Source: Afipia sp. GAS231
GTDB taxonomy: Bacteria > Pseudomonadota > Alphaproteobacteria > Rhizobiales > Xanthobacteraceae
Reading direction: 5' to 3'
NCBI RefSeq assembly: GCF_900103365.1
Contig: NZ_LT629703.1
Span: 1,798,001-1,862,000, forward strand
DNA length: 64,000 nucleotides
Shown here one piece after another: positions 16,925 through 26,044 of this stretch (within the stretch, counting starts at the first letter, position 1; every line of letters starts with the position of its first letter). A program made the position numbers and the translations under genes. The notes beneath the pieces are model-generated. The model did not search any database. It was not told where the DNA came from and was given only the letters and a program-made list of their open reading frames with translations.

Positions 16925-17679
16925 AGTGCGGCCTCGGCGTGATCTTCGGTGCCGAGATAGGCCTCGATCACGGCTTCGTTGCGCCGGATCGCATCCGGCG
17001 TGCCGGTGGCAAGAATCCGGCCGTAACAGAGCACGACGATCTCGGGCGCGATCTTGAACACGATATCCATGTCGTGCTCGATGAAGACGACTGTGATTTT
17101 CTGCTTCTGCCAGAGCTCATGAACCTTGTCGATCATGCGCCAGCGCTCTTCGGTGCCCATCCCGGCGGTGGGCTCGTCGAGCAGCAGCACTTTGGGTTCG
17201 AGCACCAGCGCCAGCGCGATATCGAGCAGTTTCTGGTCGCCATGCGACAGCGTCGCCGCGGTTCGGTTCCGCTTGTTGGACAGCCCCAGCAATTCCATCG
17301 CCTGCTCGGCACGGTCACGGGTTTCGGCCAGCGGGAATCGACGATGCAGCACCGCGGCGCGGCGCTGGTCGGCGCAGACCGCCGCCAGCATGGTCTCGTG
17401 CACCGTCAGCGACGGAAAGATGCTGGCGACCTGGAACGCCCGGCCGATGCCGTGGCGCACGATATCGGGCGGCGTGCGGCCGGCCAACTCGACGCCATTC
17501 AACAAGATCTGTCCGGAGTCGGGCTTCAGCGCGCCGGTGATCAGGTTGAAGAACGTGCTCTTGCCGGCGCCATTGGGGCCAATCACCGCGGTCAATGACC
17601 CATCGGCGAAGTCGAGCGAGACGTCATCCGTCGCCTTGACGCCGCCGAACGATTTGGAAAGCCCGCGGATCTCCAGCAT
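16921..17679 (-). CDS. livG: Branched-chain-type ABC transporter ATP-binding protein LivG
   Basis: I start at ATG 17679, two bases after the livM stop, giving 252 residues. A longer open frame to 17721 would overlap livM. Walker A is GPNGAGKST, the signature is the LivG-type LSHGDQKLLDIAL, and Walker B is VLLLDEPTAGMG. The fold and length are typical. It pairs with LivF to drive the LivHM channel. Confidence 0.95.
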   Translation of the reverse strand: MLEIRGLSKSFGGVKATDDVSLDFADGSLTAVIGPNGAGKSTFFNLITGALKPDSGQILLNGVELAGRTPPDIVRHGIGRAFQVASIFPSLTVHETMLAAVCADQRRAAVLHRRFPLAETRDRAEQAMELLGLSNKRNRTAATLSHGDQKLLDIALALVLEPKVLLLDEPTAGMGTEERWRMIDKVHELWQKQKITVVFIEHDMDIVFKIAPEIVVLCYGRILATGTPDAIRRNEAVIEAYLGTEDHAEAAL

Positions 17680-17681
17680 GG

Positions 17682-18701
17682 CTAGATATCCCCTGCCCGC
17701 TCGCGGCGCTGCGCGACCCACTCGACCACGAAATCCATCAGGCCTTTTCGAAGGCCGATGGCGAAGAACAGGATCACGATCCCGAGCACGATGCCGTAAT
17801 ATTCGGTCAGCCGGGTCACGGTGTCGTTGAGGATCAGGAGCAGCACGGTGCCGACCATCGGTCCCAGGAACGTGGTGACGCCGCCCAGCATGTTGATGAA
17901 GATGCCTTCGCCCGAGATCGTCCAGTAGGCGAATTCAGGATAGGCGCCGGAGACGAACAGCGCCATGATGATGCCGCCGGTGGAAGCAAACAGCGCCGCC
18001 AGCACGAAGATCGTCAGCTTGGCGCGCCAGACGTCGATGCCGATGAAACTCGCGCGGTTGGCGTTGTCGCGGATCATGCGCAAGGTATAGCCGAACGGCG
18101 ATTGCGCGATCTGCCGCATCAAGAGCAAGCCGATCACCAGCAGCGCGCAACTCGTGACATAGAGATGGACGTGGTTCGACAGATCGATGCCAAGAAACAC
18201 CGGCCGCTTGATGCCGCCACGCAAGCCCTGGTCGCCGCCGGTCAGCGAGGCCCAGGACAGGATGGTAGAGTGGATCAGCATCTGAAACGCCAGCGTCACG
18301 AAAGCAAAATAAATTTCCTTCAGCCGCACGCAGATCGCGCCGATCACGGTGGCGATGATCGTTGTGATGACGAGCGTACCGACAAAGGCGACCGGAACCG
18401 GCACGCCGGTGCGCTGCATGATCAGGCCGAAACCATAGGCGCCGAGGCCGAAGAACATGCCGTGGCCGAACGAGATCATGCCGGTATAGCCGACCAAGAG
18501 GTTGAGCGAGGTCGCAAACAACCCGAACGCGGAGCAGCGGATCACGAAATCGAGCAACGCCTTGCTGCCGAAGAACAGCGGAAGGCTGGCCAGCACGGCA
18601 AAGGCGATCAGCGCGATCAGCACGTCGAGATAGCGCAGGCGTCGCGCCTTGACCTCGATGCGCGGAACGGCGGCGGCCTGTTCGGCCTGCAATTCGGTCA
18701 T
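17682..18701 (-). CDS. livM: Branched-chain-type ABC transporter permease LivM
   Basis: A 339-residue membrane protein with eight to ten helices. The LivM pattern is NLLVGYTGMISFGHGMFFGL near residues 66-85, followed by the inner-face loop with GAICVRLKEIYFAFVTLAFQ. The first 25 residues are hydrophilic. It forms the channel with LivH, whose stop it overlaps by four bases. The C-terminal tail is basic and cytoplasmic. Confidence 0.95.
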   Translation of the reverse strand: MTELQAEQAAAVPRIEVKARRLRYLDVLIALIAFAVLASLPLFFGSKALLDFVIRCSAFGLFATSLNLLVGYTGMISFGHGMFFGLGAYGFGLIMQRTGVPVPVAFVGTLVITTIIATVIGAICVRLKEIYFAFVTLAFQMLIHSTILSWASLTGGDQGLRGGIKRPVFLGIDLSNHVHLYVTSCALLVIGLLLMRQIAQSPFGYTLRMIRDNANRASFIGIDVWRAKLTIFVLAALFASTGGIIMALFVSGAYPEFAYWTISGEGIFINMLGGVTTFLGPMVGTVLLLILNDTVTRLTEYYGIVLGIVILFFAIGLRKGLMDFVVEWVAQRRERAGDI

Positions 18702-19600
18702 GCGACCTCCTTGCCGAACAGGCCGGTGGGCCTGATAACCAGCACGATCACCATGAACAGGTACATCAGGCCTTCCGTGAACAAGGGAAAGCCGAGCGAG
18801 CCGAACGAGCGGATCATGCCGATCAGGAGCGCGCCGATCAGCGCGCCCAGGATCGAGCCCATGCCGCCGATGACCGTAACGATGAAGGATTCGATCAGCA
18901 CCGAAAATCCCATACCGGGAGTCAGCGAGCGTACGGGAGCTGCCAGCGCGCCGGCAAGGCCCGCCAGCATGCCGCCGAGCGCGAACACGCCGCCATAGAT
19001 CAGCCCGGTGTTGATGCCGAGCGCCGACACCATGCCCGGATTATGCGCCGCGGCGCGAATCACCTTGCCGAGCCTCGTGCGGGCAAGGCCGAGGCCGAGG
19101 ATCAGGGCCATCGCCAGTGCGACGCCGATCAGCAGCAGATAATATGGCGGCACCACGCCGCCGGCGATGAACAGCGGCATCACCTGGAACGCCGCCGGCA
19201 TGCCCATCGACCTGAACTCGGGACCCCAGATCATCCGCACGACGTCGTCGAAGATCAGCACGAAGGCGTAACAGACCAGCAACTGCATCAGCACGTCGGC
19301 GCCGTAGACCCTGCTCATGAACACGCGTTCGAACACGAGGCCGAGGATGGCTGTGCCGGCCGCGCCGCACAGCATCGCCAGCGCAAAGCTGCCGGTGAAC
19401 TGATAGGCGGTCATCGCGAAATAGGCGCCGAACATATAGAAGGCGCCGTGGCTGAAGTTCACCACCTTGAGCACGCCGAAGATCAGCGTCAGCCCGACGG
19501 CGACGAGGAACAGCAACATGCCGATGATGAAGCCGCTGGTGGTTTGCGTCACCAGGCAGGCGGAACTGGCGAGACAGCCGGTGAGCGCGTCGAGATCCAA
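18698..19600 (-). CDS. livH: Branched-chain-type ABC transporter permease LivH
   Basis: A 300-residue membrane protein with the LivH start LTLIFGVLKVVNFSHGAFYM near residues 37-56 and the loop SMGMPAAF later. The best start in frame is TTG 19600. The next ATG (19519) would cut into the first helix. The gene lies 101 bp after the binding-protein gene, the largest gap in this operon, with no terminator-like hairpin that I can see in it. Confidence 0.93.
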   Translation of the reverse strand: MDLDALTGCLASSACLVTQTTSGFIIGMLLFLVAVGLTLIFGVLKVVNFSHGAFYMFGAYFAMTAYQFTGSFALAMLCGAAGTAILGLVFERVFMSRVYGADVLMQLLVCYAFVLIFDDVVRMIWGPEFRSMGMPAAFQVMPLFIAGGVVPPYYLLLIGVALAMALILGLGLARTRLGKVIRAAAHNPGMVSALGINTGLIYGGVFALGGMLAGLAGALAAPVRSLTPGMGFSVLIESFIVTVIGGMGSILGALIGALLIGMIRSFGSLGFPLFTEGLMYLFMVIVLVIRPTGLFGKEVA

Positions 19601-19701
19601 GACAAATATCCGTTACGGCGCGCTGCCATCGACGGCTACGCGAAAAACCAAAGTGTGAAACGCGGAGGCAGCCGATGCCGCCTCCGCTCTTCGACGATCG
19701 A

Positions 19702-20961
19702 TCAGGTGTAGCCCTTGCTCTTCTTCCACTCGGCTTCGAGTTCGAGAATGGTCTTCCAGTCACCGGCTTCGACCTGCGGCACATAGGGCTCCTGCGGGAT
19801 CGTGGTGCCCCAGCCGATGGCGTAACCGATCAGGGTCTGGTCTTCGGCCCGCATCGTCACGGTGCCGTCGGCGCCGAACGGGCATTTGATGGTGAGGCCG
19901 CGCAGCGCCTCGGCGATCTTCTTGCCGTCGGCGGAATTGGCTTTTTTGGACGCCTCGGCCAGCAGCATGATCGCGGTGGCGTTCTCCCACGACCAGTTGG
20001 TGGGATACTCGTTGTATTTCGCCTTGTAGGCATCGCCCCAGGCGGCGTTCTCCGCGGTCGCCGGATAGGTCTTGATGTAGCGGTTGCCGGAGTGGATGCC
20101 CTTCGGCAGGTTCTTCACCACCGTCAGCGCGGTGTAGTCGGCCATATTGACCGCGAACACCTCCATCGCGCTGAACATCGCGTAGATGTTGGCCTGATCG
20201 ATGTAGGAGGTGAGATCGCCGCCCCACAGGCAGGAATACAGCGCCTGCGGTTTCGCCTGCAGGATCTTGGTGACGACTTCGGTGTAGTCGGGCTGGAACA
20301 GTTTTGGCCAGGACTCGCTGATGATCTCGACGTCGGGCGCAAAGCGCTTCAGGTACGTCGTGAACTCGCCGGTGGTGTCGCGGCCATAGGCGTAATCCGG
20401 CGCGCAGGTCGCCCACTTCTTCAGGCCCTTGGCTTTGGCAATCGTCGCCGCATAACGGCCGCCGACGATTGAATCATGCACGCCCTGGCGCGCGGTGCGG
20501 AACGCATTGGGAATGTGCTGCTTGGGATCGGCGGTCAGCGCCGAGGTTTCCGAATTGGTATGGATGCAGAACACGCCGAGATCGCGCGCGACTTCATGCA
20601 CCGCGAATGCGCCGGACGACGCTTCGGCATCGATCAGCAGTTCGCAGCCGTCGGTGTTGACCAGCTCGCGCGCGACGCGGGCGGCTTCCTGCGGCGCCCC
20701 CTTGGAATCGCGGATCACCATTTCGATCTGCCGGCCGGCCAGGCCGCCCGCGGCGTTGACCTTCTCGACTTCCAGCATCACGGCGTTGCGCGAGGAGGTG
20801 CCGAGCTGGGCTACGCGCCCGGACAGAATGGTCGGCATGCCGATCTTGATGGTCTTGGCCTGTGCGCGCGCCACCCATGGCGCAGCAAAGGTCACGGCAC
20901 CGGCGCCCATTATCGCGAGCGTCGCGCGACGGCTGACGCCCGGTTTGCGGGTTCTCGTCAT
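19702..20961 (-). CDS. ABC transporter substrate-binding protein (Leu/Ile/Val-type, Peripla_BP_6)
   Basis: The start is ATG 20961 with ribosome site GGGAGGG, giving 419 residues. The open frame reaches 21027 but that extension has no signal sequence of its own. The N-terminus carries a twin-arginine pattern (SRRATL) and a hydrophobic stretch ending ARAQA, so export may be through Tat. The mature protein begins KTIKIGMPTILSGRVAQLG, typical of the LivJ/LivK fold, and later contains ASSGAFAVHEVA near the ligand cleft. It is the first gene of the operon, and expression should start in the 254-bp gap shared with the divergent acyl-CoA synthetase gene. Confidence 0.92.
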   Translation of the reverse strand: MTRTRKPGVSRRATLAIMGAGAVTFAAPWVARAQAKTIKIGMPTILSGRVAQLGTSSRNAVMLEVEKVNAAGGLAGRQIEMVIRDSKGAPQEAARVARELVNTDGCELLIDAEASSGAFAVHEVARDLGVFCIHTNSETSALTADPKQHIPNAFRTARQGVHDSIVGGRYAATIAKAKGLKKWATCAPDYAYGRDTTGEFTTYLKRFAPDVEIISESWPKLFQPDYTEVVTKILQAKPQALYSCLWGGDLTSYIDQANIYAMFSAMEVFAVNMADYTALTVVKNLPKGIHSGNRYIKTYPATAENAAWGDAYKAKYNEYPTNWSWENATAIMLLAEASKKANSADGKKIAEALRGLTIKCPFGADGTVTMRAEDQTLIGYAIGWGTTIPQEPYVPQVEAGDWKTILELEAEWKKSKGYT

Positions 20962-21063
20962 TGTTCCCTCCCTGTCGGGTTTGCGTTCCCAAATCCCTGC
21001 CGGAGATCGTGTTGCCTCCGTGACCACAAGATTTCAGAGCAAGGGGGGTGACGTCAAGCCAAA

Positions 21064-21088
21064 GATGAATTACGACTCATAATTCATC
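21064..21088. promoter_or_regulatory. 25-bp palindrome, candidate TetR operator
   Basis: GATGAATTA and TAATTCATC are perfect inverted arms separated by seven bases, and are AT-rich in a GC-rich background. The site lies between the binding-protein start (20961, minus) and the acyl-CoA synthetase start (21216, plus). The plus-strand operon encodes a TetR-family regulator as its second gene, the obvious candidate to bind here and control both directions. Confidence 0.6.
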
Positions 21089-21092
21089 GACA

Positions 21093-21143
21093 GCGTTTTC
21101 AAGCGAAGTGGGTACCGGTTCGCGCCAGGAAAACGCGTCAAAC
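21093..21143. repeat. Palindromic intergenic repeat, family A, copy 2
   Basis: GCGTTTTC at the left and GAAAACGC at the right are inverted, and the core GTACCGGTTCGCG matches the copies at 1371-1447 and 41618-41658. This copy is in a divergent promoter region, 5 bp after the 25-bp palindrome, and will be transcribed in the synthetase leader if the promoter lies upstream. Confidence 0.75.
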
Positions 21144-21215
21144 CAAAAATGGAAGTCCGGCCAGGACCGGACTTCAGGGAGGAATGAGCCGGAAACCGGC
21201 CTGTTGCGTGGGATA

Positions 21216-22709
21216 ATGATCAATCTCTCCAGCTTCATTGCCTTTCACGCCCGGCGGACGCCGGATCGCGCCGCGCTGAAATACCGCGGCGAGGAGATTT
21301 CCTATGCCACGCTCGATGCCCGCATCCGGAGCGTCGGCGGCTGGCTGGTCTCGCGCGGCATCGGCCCCGGCGACGTCGTTGCGGTGCTGATGAAGAACAG
21401 CGCGGCGTTTCTCGAACTGGTGTTTGCGACGAGCCATATCGGCGCGGTGTTTCTGCCAATCAACTACCGCCTGTCGGCCGACGAGGTCGGTTACATCGTC
21501 GGCAATTCCGGCGCGAAACTTCTGATCGCGGATGAAGAGCTTGCGGATATCGCAGCGGGCGCCCCGGTGGTGCTGCTCGATGAAGCCGCGCAAGCAACCG
21601 CTACGCGGCTGGCCCCGGATATCGCGCCCGCGCCTGCTCACGTCCGCCAACTGCGCGACCTAATGCGGCTGATGTACACCTCAGGCACCACGGACCGGCC
21701 CAAAGGCGTGATGCTTTCCTACGAGAACATTTACTGGAAATCGGCCGATCAGACGCTAGCGCTGGGACTGAACGCCGACACGCGGCTCTTGGTGGTCGGG
21801 CCGCTCTATCATGTCGGCGCGCTCGATCTGCCGGGGATCGCCGTGCTCTGGCACGGCGGCTTGCTTTCGATTCACCGCAATTTCGAGCCGGAAGCGGCGC
21901 TGGCGGCAATCGAAACCGAGAAACTGAACGCGGCATGGTTCGCGCCTGTGATGACCACCGCGCTCCTCACCTGCCCGGCCCGCGACACGTACGACGTCTC
22001 GAGCCTGCGCTGGGCGATCGGCGGTGGCGAGAAAACGCCGGAACTGCGGATTCGCGCCTTCTCCGAATATTTCACCAACGCGCGCTACATCGATGCCTAC
22101 GGCCTGACCGAAAGCTGCGGCGGCGACACGTTTATGGACGCCGGCCGCGAGATCGAAAAGATCGGCTCGACCGGACGCGCCATCGCCCATGTCGAGATCG
22201 AAATCCGCGACGACACGGGTCATCGTTTGGCCGCCGGCGAGAACGGCGAGATCTGCCTGCGCGGGCCGAAGGTCACGCAAGGCTACTGGAAGGATCCGGA
22301 GAAAACCGCGGCGGCGTTTTTCGGCGACTGGTTTCGCACCGGCGACATCGGCTATCTCGACGATGACGGCTTTCTCTATCTGACCGACCGCAAGAAGGAC
22401 ATGATCATCTCCGGCGGCGAGAACATTGCCTCCTCCGAAGTCGAACGCGTGATCTACGAAATGCCGCAGGTGCGCGAAGTTGCCGTCATCGGCCTGCCGG
22501 ATCCGCGCTGGGGCGAAAAGCCGGTCGCGATCGTGGTGCTCGGCGACGGCGCGGCGCTGGAACTGCCTGCCCTTGCCGACCACTGCCGCGCACGCCTCGC
22601 CGGCTTCAAGGTGCCGAAACAACTGATCATCCGCGACAGCCTGCCGCGCAATCCGTCCGGCAAGGTGCTCAAGCGCGTGCTGCGCGCCGAACTGGAGGCC
22701 CACACATGA
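21216..22709 (+). CDS. AMP-forming acyl-CoA synthetase
   Basis: I start at ATG 21216 (497 residues). The frame is open to 21108, but that part is repeat-derived. The adenylate-forming motifs are complete: YTSGTTDRPKGVML near residues 153-166, YGLTE, RTGDIGYLDDDGFLYLTDRK, and the catalytic lysine in NPSGKVLKR near the C-terminus. It converts a carboxylic acid, ATP and CoA to acyl-CoA, AMP and pyrophosphate. It heads a four-gene operon with TetR, a dehydrogenase and a Baeyer-Villiger monooxygenase. The acid produced by those oxidations, or the acid substrate of the divergent operon, is the likely substrate. Confidence 0.92.
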   Translation: MINLSSFIAFHARRTPDRAALKYRGEEISYATLDARIRSVGGWLVSRGIGPGDVVAVLMKNSAAFLELVFATSHIGAVFLPINYRLSADEVGYIVGNSGAKLLIADEELADIAAGAPVVLLDEAAQATATRLAPDIAPAPAHVRQLRDLMRLMYTSGTTDRPKGVMLSYENIYWKSADQTLALGLNADTRLLVVGPLYHVGALDLPGIAVLWHGGLLSIHRNFEPEAALAAIETEKLNAAWFAPVMTTALLTCPARDTYDVSSLRWAIGGGEKTPELRIRAFSEYFTNARYIDAYGLTESCGGDTFMDAGREIEKIGSTGRAIAHVEIEIRDDTGHRLAAGENGEICLRGPKVTQGYWKDPEKTAAAFFGDWFRTGDIGYLDDDGFLYLTDRKKDMIISGGENIASSEVERVIYEMPQVREVAVIGLPDPRWGEKPVAIVVLGDGAALELPALADHCRARLAGFKVPKQLIIRDSLPRNPSGKVLKRVLRAELEAHT

Positions 22710-23365
22710 CGCCGACCTCGCAAGCCGCATCGGGCAAAGTCACAAAGCTCAATCGCGTCGAGCGCAACGCCTGGACCAAGCGCAAGATCTTCGACGCCGC
22801 CACCAAGATCGTCGGCAAATACGGCTATGCCGAAGCCTCGGTCGCCCGCATCACCGAAGAAGCCGGCGTCGCCCAGGGCACATTCTACAATCATTTCGAA
22901 AACCGCCAGGAACTGCTCGATCAGTTGCTGCCGAAGATCGGCATCGACATGGTGCGCTTCATCCGCGACCGCACCGGCACGGCGCAGGCGGCGCGGCAGG
23001 AGATCGAGCGCTTCGGCGCGTTCTTCGATTTCATCCGCGAGGTGCCGGAATTTTTGCGCATCCTCAACGAAGCCGAGTTCTTCGCACCGACCGGTTACCA
23101 GAAACACCTCGATAACATCGTCATCGCCTACGTCCGGATTCTGCAGCGGGCGCGCGATGCCGGCGCGATCGAGGATTTCAGCGACCAGGAATTCGAGGCC
23201 ATCGTCTACATACTGATGGGCGCGCGCGGCTATCTCAGCCAGCATTATTCCTATTCCGGCGGCAAAGTCACCGCCGTCCCCGACCACGTCATCTCGGCCT
23301 ATCAAAAGCTGATGACGCGCGGGCTGTTCGCTACATCCGACAAAGGCACCGGCCATGACCGCTGA
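22706..23365 (+). CDS. TetR-family transcriptional regulator
   Basis: The 219-residue product has the TetR DNA-binding head near residues 23-70 (KIFDAATKIVGKYGYAEASV, then GVAQGTFYNHFENRQELL) and a helical effector domain. It overlaps the synthetase stop by four bases and the dehydrogenase start by eleven, so it is co-translated within the operon it presumably represses. Acyl-CoA esters are common effectors of TetR proteins in such clusters. The palindrome at 21064-21088 is its likely operator. Confidence 0.93.
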   Translation: MTPTSQAASGKVTKLNRVERNAWTKRKIFDAATKIVGKYGYAEASVARITEEAGVAQGTFYNHFENRQELLDQLLPKIGIDMVRFIRDRTGTAQAARQEIERFGAFFDFIREVPEFLRILNEAEFFAPTGYQKHLDNIVIAYVRILQRARDAGAIEDFSDQEFEAIVYILMGARGYLSQHYSYSGGKVTAVPDHVISAYQKLMTRGLFATSDKGTGHDR

Positions 23366-24134
23366 GGGTATCGTTCTCGTCACCGGCGGCAGCCGCGGCA
23401 TTGGCGCTGCGACAGCTGCGCTGCTCGCCGAGCAAGGCCGCCGAGTCGTGATCACGGATATCGCGCCGGAACCGCTGGCTGGAACCAGGACGATCCTGTG
23501 GCCCGCGTCGTTCGATGTCGGCAGCGAAAGCGCCGTCGTGCAGGGGATATCAGATATCGAGACCGCGCACGGCCCGATTACCGGTCTCGTCAATGCCGCC
23601 GGCGTGTTCGGCAAGATGCACCCGATCGAACGGGTGCGGATGGATCAATGGGACCGTGAGGTCAACATCGACCTGCGCGGCACGTTTCTGGTCGCCCGCA
23701 GCGTCGGCGTCAAAATGGCGGAACGCCGCCACGGCGCCATCGTCAATGTCGCCTCGGTGGCCGGCATGAGTTCCGGCCCGATCCACGCCTATACCGCGGC
23801 GAAGGCCGGCGTCATCCAGATCACGCAGACGCTCGCCGCCGAATGGGGCCGCACCGGCGTTCGCGTCAATGCGGTGTCGCCCGGTTTCACCCGCACCGCC
23901 GCGCTCGAAGCCGGCATCGCCTCCGGTGCGCTGAACAGGGAACTGCTTGAAAGCCCGACCGCGATGAACCGGCTGGTCGAACCGATTGAAGTGGCGCAGG
24001 CGATCGCGTGGCTGCTGTCGCCGCTGAGCTCTGGCGTCACTGGGATCAACCTGCCGGTCGATGCCGGCTACATCGCGGGCACCACCTGGGCCGCCTATGG
24101 CGGCCTGCCGAAACCGCCGGGAGCGTCAGCATGA
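23355..24134 (+). CDS. Short-chain dehydrogenase/reductase
   Basis: A classical 259-residue SDR with cofactor motif TGGSRGIGAAT near residues 10-20, NAAG near 80, and catalytic Ser and YTAAK near 152-156. The acidic end of the second strand (ITDIAP) favours NAD over NADP. It probably interconverts a secondary alcohol and ketone. The next gene is a Baeyer-Villiger monooxygenase that acts on ketones, and the two genes overlap by four bases. This supports a short alcohol-to-ketone-to-ester path. Confidence 0.92.
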   Translation: MTAEGIVLVTGGSRGIGAATAALLAEQGRRVVITDIAPEPLAGTRTILWPASFDVGSESAVVQGISDIETAHGPITGLVNAAGVFGKMHPIERVRMDQWDREVNIDLRGTFLVARSVGVKMAERRHGAIVNVASVAGMSSGPIHAYTAAKAGVIQITQTLAAEWGRTGVRVNAVSPGFTRTAALEAGIASGALNRELLESPTAMNRLVEPIEVAQAIAWLLSPLSSGVTGINLPVDAGYIAGTTWAAYGGLPKPPGASA

Positions 24135-26044
24135 ACGTCGAACTGCCGCGCAGGAAACTCGACCTCGCCTCGGCGATCGCCGAAGGCGACATCCGCGTGC
24201 TGCTGATGGTGCTGGTGCACATGACCGGCGACGAGCGCTGGCTGGAGCCGCCGTACAAACCGAAGCGCGACGTGCGCCTGATCCCCGATCCGCAAGCGGG
24301 CGTGCCGCCGGAGATCCAGGCGGAAATCCGCGCCGCGGTGCTGAAGCTGTTCGAGAACGGTGAGCCCAAGCCCGCCATTGCCGACCCCGACAATGATCTG
24401 ATGCTGCGCATGATGCGCGCGACGCTCGGTGGCGAGAACGTCGCGCCGGAATATGCGCCGCTGATGCGCGAAGAAATGGGATTTGTGCCGCGCGAGGTAC
24501 GCTGGAGCAAGCCGCCGGGAAACGAAGAGCTGGCGCAGCAGCACGTGCTGATCGTCGGCGCCGGCGTCTGCGCCATCGCGCTCGCCGTCACGCTCGGCCG
24601 GCTCGGCATCCCCTACACCATCGTCGAGAAGAACGCCGAGCTCGGCGGCACCTGGTATGTCAACCGCTACCCCGGCTGCGGCGTCGACACGCCAAACCAT
24701 TCCTATTCGTTCTCGTTCGGCGCCCGCAATCCCTGGACGCGCTATTTCGCCAAGCGCCAGGAGCTGCTCGACTACCTCAGGAAGGTCGCGCTCGAATACG
24801 ACATCCGGAAGCATCTGCGCCTCAATACCGAACTGACGTCGTCACGTTGGGACGAAAGCAAGCGCCGCTGGATTTCGACGCTGAAGACGGCTGACGGCGA
24901 GGAGGTCTTTGAATCGACCACGCTGGTCAGCGCGATCGGTCAGCTCAACGATCCCTTGCCTGCGCATTTCAAGGGCGAAGAAACCTTTGAGGGAGAGACG
25001 CTGCACTCGGCATTGTGGTCCGACGACATCGCGTTTGACGGCAAGCATGTCGCCGTGATCGGCACCGGGGCGACCGCGATGCAACTGGTGCCGGCGATCG
25101 CCGACCGCGTTGCATCGGTCACCGTCTATCAGCGTACCGCGCAATGGGCCAGGCCGGTCGAGGGACTGAACGACCCTATCTCCGACGGCGCGCAATGGCT
25201 GCTCGCGCATCTGCCGTTCTATGTGCAGTGGTACCGCTTCAACATGTTCTGGCGGTATGGCGACGGCCTGCTGCCGTTCCTGCGCAAGGATCCGGACTGG
25301 CCGCATCCCGATCGCGCCGTCAACAAGGGCAATGACCGCCATCGCGAGGAACTGACGAACTTCATTCATTCCGAACTGAAAGACCGTCCCGACCTGATCG
25401 AGAAATGCGTGCCGACCTATCCGCCCTACGGCAAGCGCATCCTGCTCGACAATGGCTGGTTCAGCACGCTGACCAGGCCGAATGTCGAACTGGTGACCGA
25501 CGGCATCGATCGCTTTGCGCCCGACGGCATCGTCACGTCAGACGGAAAATTGCGGCCCGCCGACATCATCGTCATCTCGACCGGCTTCAAGGTCACGGAG
25601 ATGGCGGCGCGCCTCAACATCAGCGGACGTGGCGGCAAGAATCTGAAGGTGGCCTGGGCCAACGACAATCCGACCGCTTATCTCGGCCTGACCGTACCGG
25701 ACTTTCCAAACTTCTTCGTCATGCTCGGGCCGAATACCGGCCCGGCGCATGGCGGCAGTGTGATCTTCCAGTCCGAGTGCCAGAGCCGCTACATCTCGTC
25801 GTGTCTCGTCGCGATGATCGAGCAAGGCGTCGCCGCGATCGATGTCGATCCCAACGCACACGATCAATACATCCGAAAAGTCGATGCCGAACATGAGCAG
25901 TTGATCTGGACTCATCCCGGCATGACCACCTACTACCGCAACGGCCAGGGCCGGGTGTTCTCGGCGATGCCGTGGCGCTTTGTCGACTACTGGTCGATGA
26001 CGCACGATCCGGATTTCACGCAATACCGGCAAACCAAAATCTGA
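24131..26044 (+). CDS. Baeyer-Villiger monooxygenase, 4-hydroxyacetophenone monooxygenase type
   Basis: Starting at ATG 24131 (four-base overlap with the SDR) the protein has 637 residues. Residues 1-137 are an N-terminal extension of the kind found in the 640-residue 4-hydroxyacetophenone monooxygenase. The FAD site GAGVCAIAL begins at 143 and GGTWYVNRYPGCGVD lies near 172-186. The type I Baeyer-Villiger fingerprint FxGxxxHxxxW is met at 286-296 (F286, G288, H292, W296), followed by the NADPH site VIGTGATAMQ near 309-318. It should insert oxygen into a ketone to make an ester. No esterase follows in the operon. The natural ketone is unknown. Confidence 0.92.
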   Translation: MNVELPRRKLDLASAIAEGDIRVLLMVLVHMTGDERWLEPPYKPKRDVRLIPDPQAGVPPEIQAEIRAAVLKLFENGEPKPAIADPDNDLMLRMMRATLGGENVAPEYAPLMREEMGFVPREVRWSKPPGNEELAQQHVLIVGAGVCAIALAVTLGRLGIPYTIVEKNAELGGTWYVNRYPGCGVDTPNHSYSFSFGARNPWTRYFAKRQELLDYLRKVALEYDIRKHLRLNTELTSSRWDESKRRWISTLKTADGEEVFESTTLVSAIGQLNDPLPAHFKGEETFEGETLHSALWSDDIAFDGKHVAVIGTGATAMQLVPAIADRVASVTVYQRTAQWARPVEGLNDPISDGAQWLLAHLPFYVQWYRFNMFWRYGDGLLPFLRKDPDWPHPDRAVNKGNDRHREELTNFIHSELKDRPDLIEKCVPTYPPYGKRILLDNGWFSTLTRPNVELVTDGIDRFAPDGIVTSDGKLRPADIIVISTGFKVTEMAARLNISGRGGKNLKVAWANDNPTAYLGLTVPDFPNFFVMLGPNTGPAHGGSVIFQSECQSRYISSCLVAMIEQGVAAIDVDPNAHDQYIRKVDAEHEQLIWTHPGMTTYYRNGQGRVFSAMPWRFVDYWSMTHDPDFTQYRQTKI

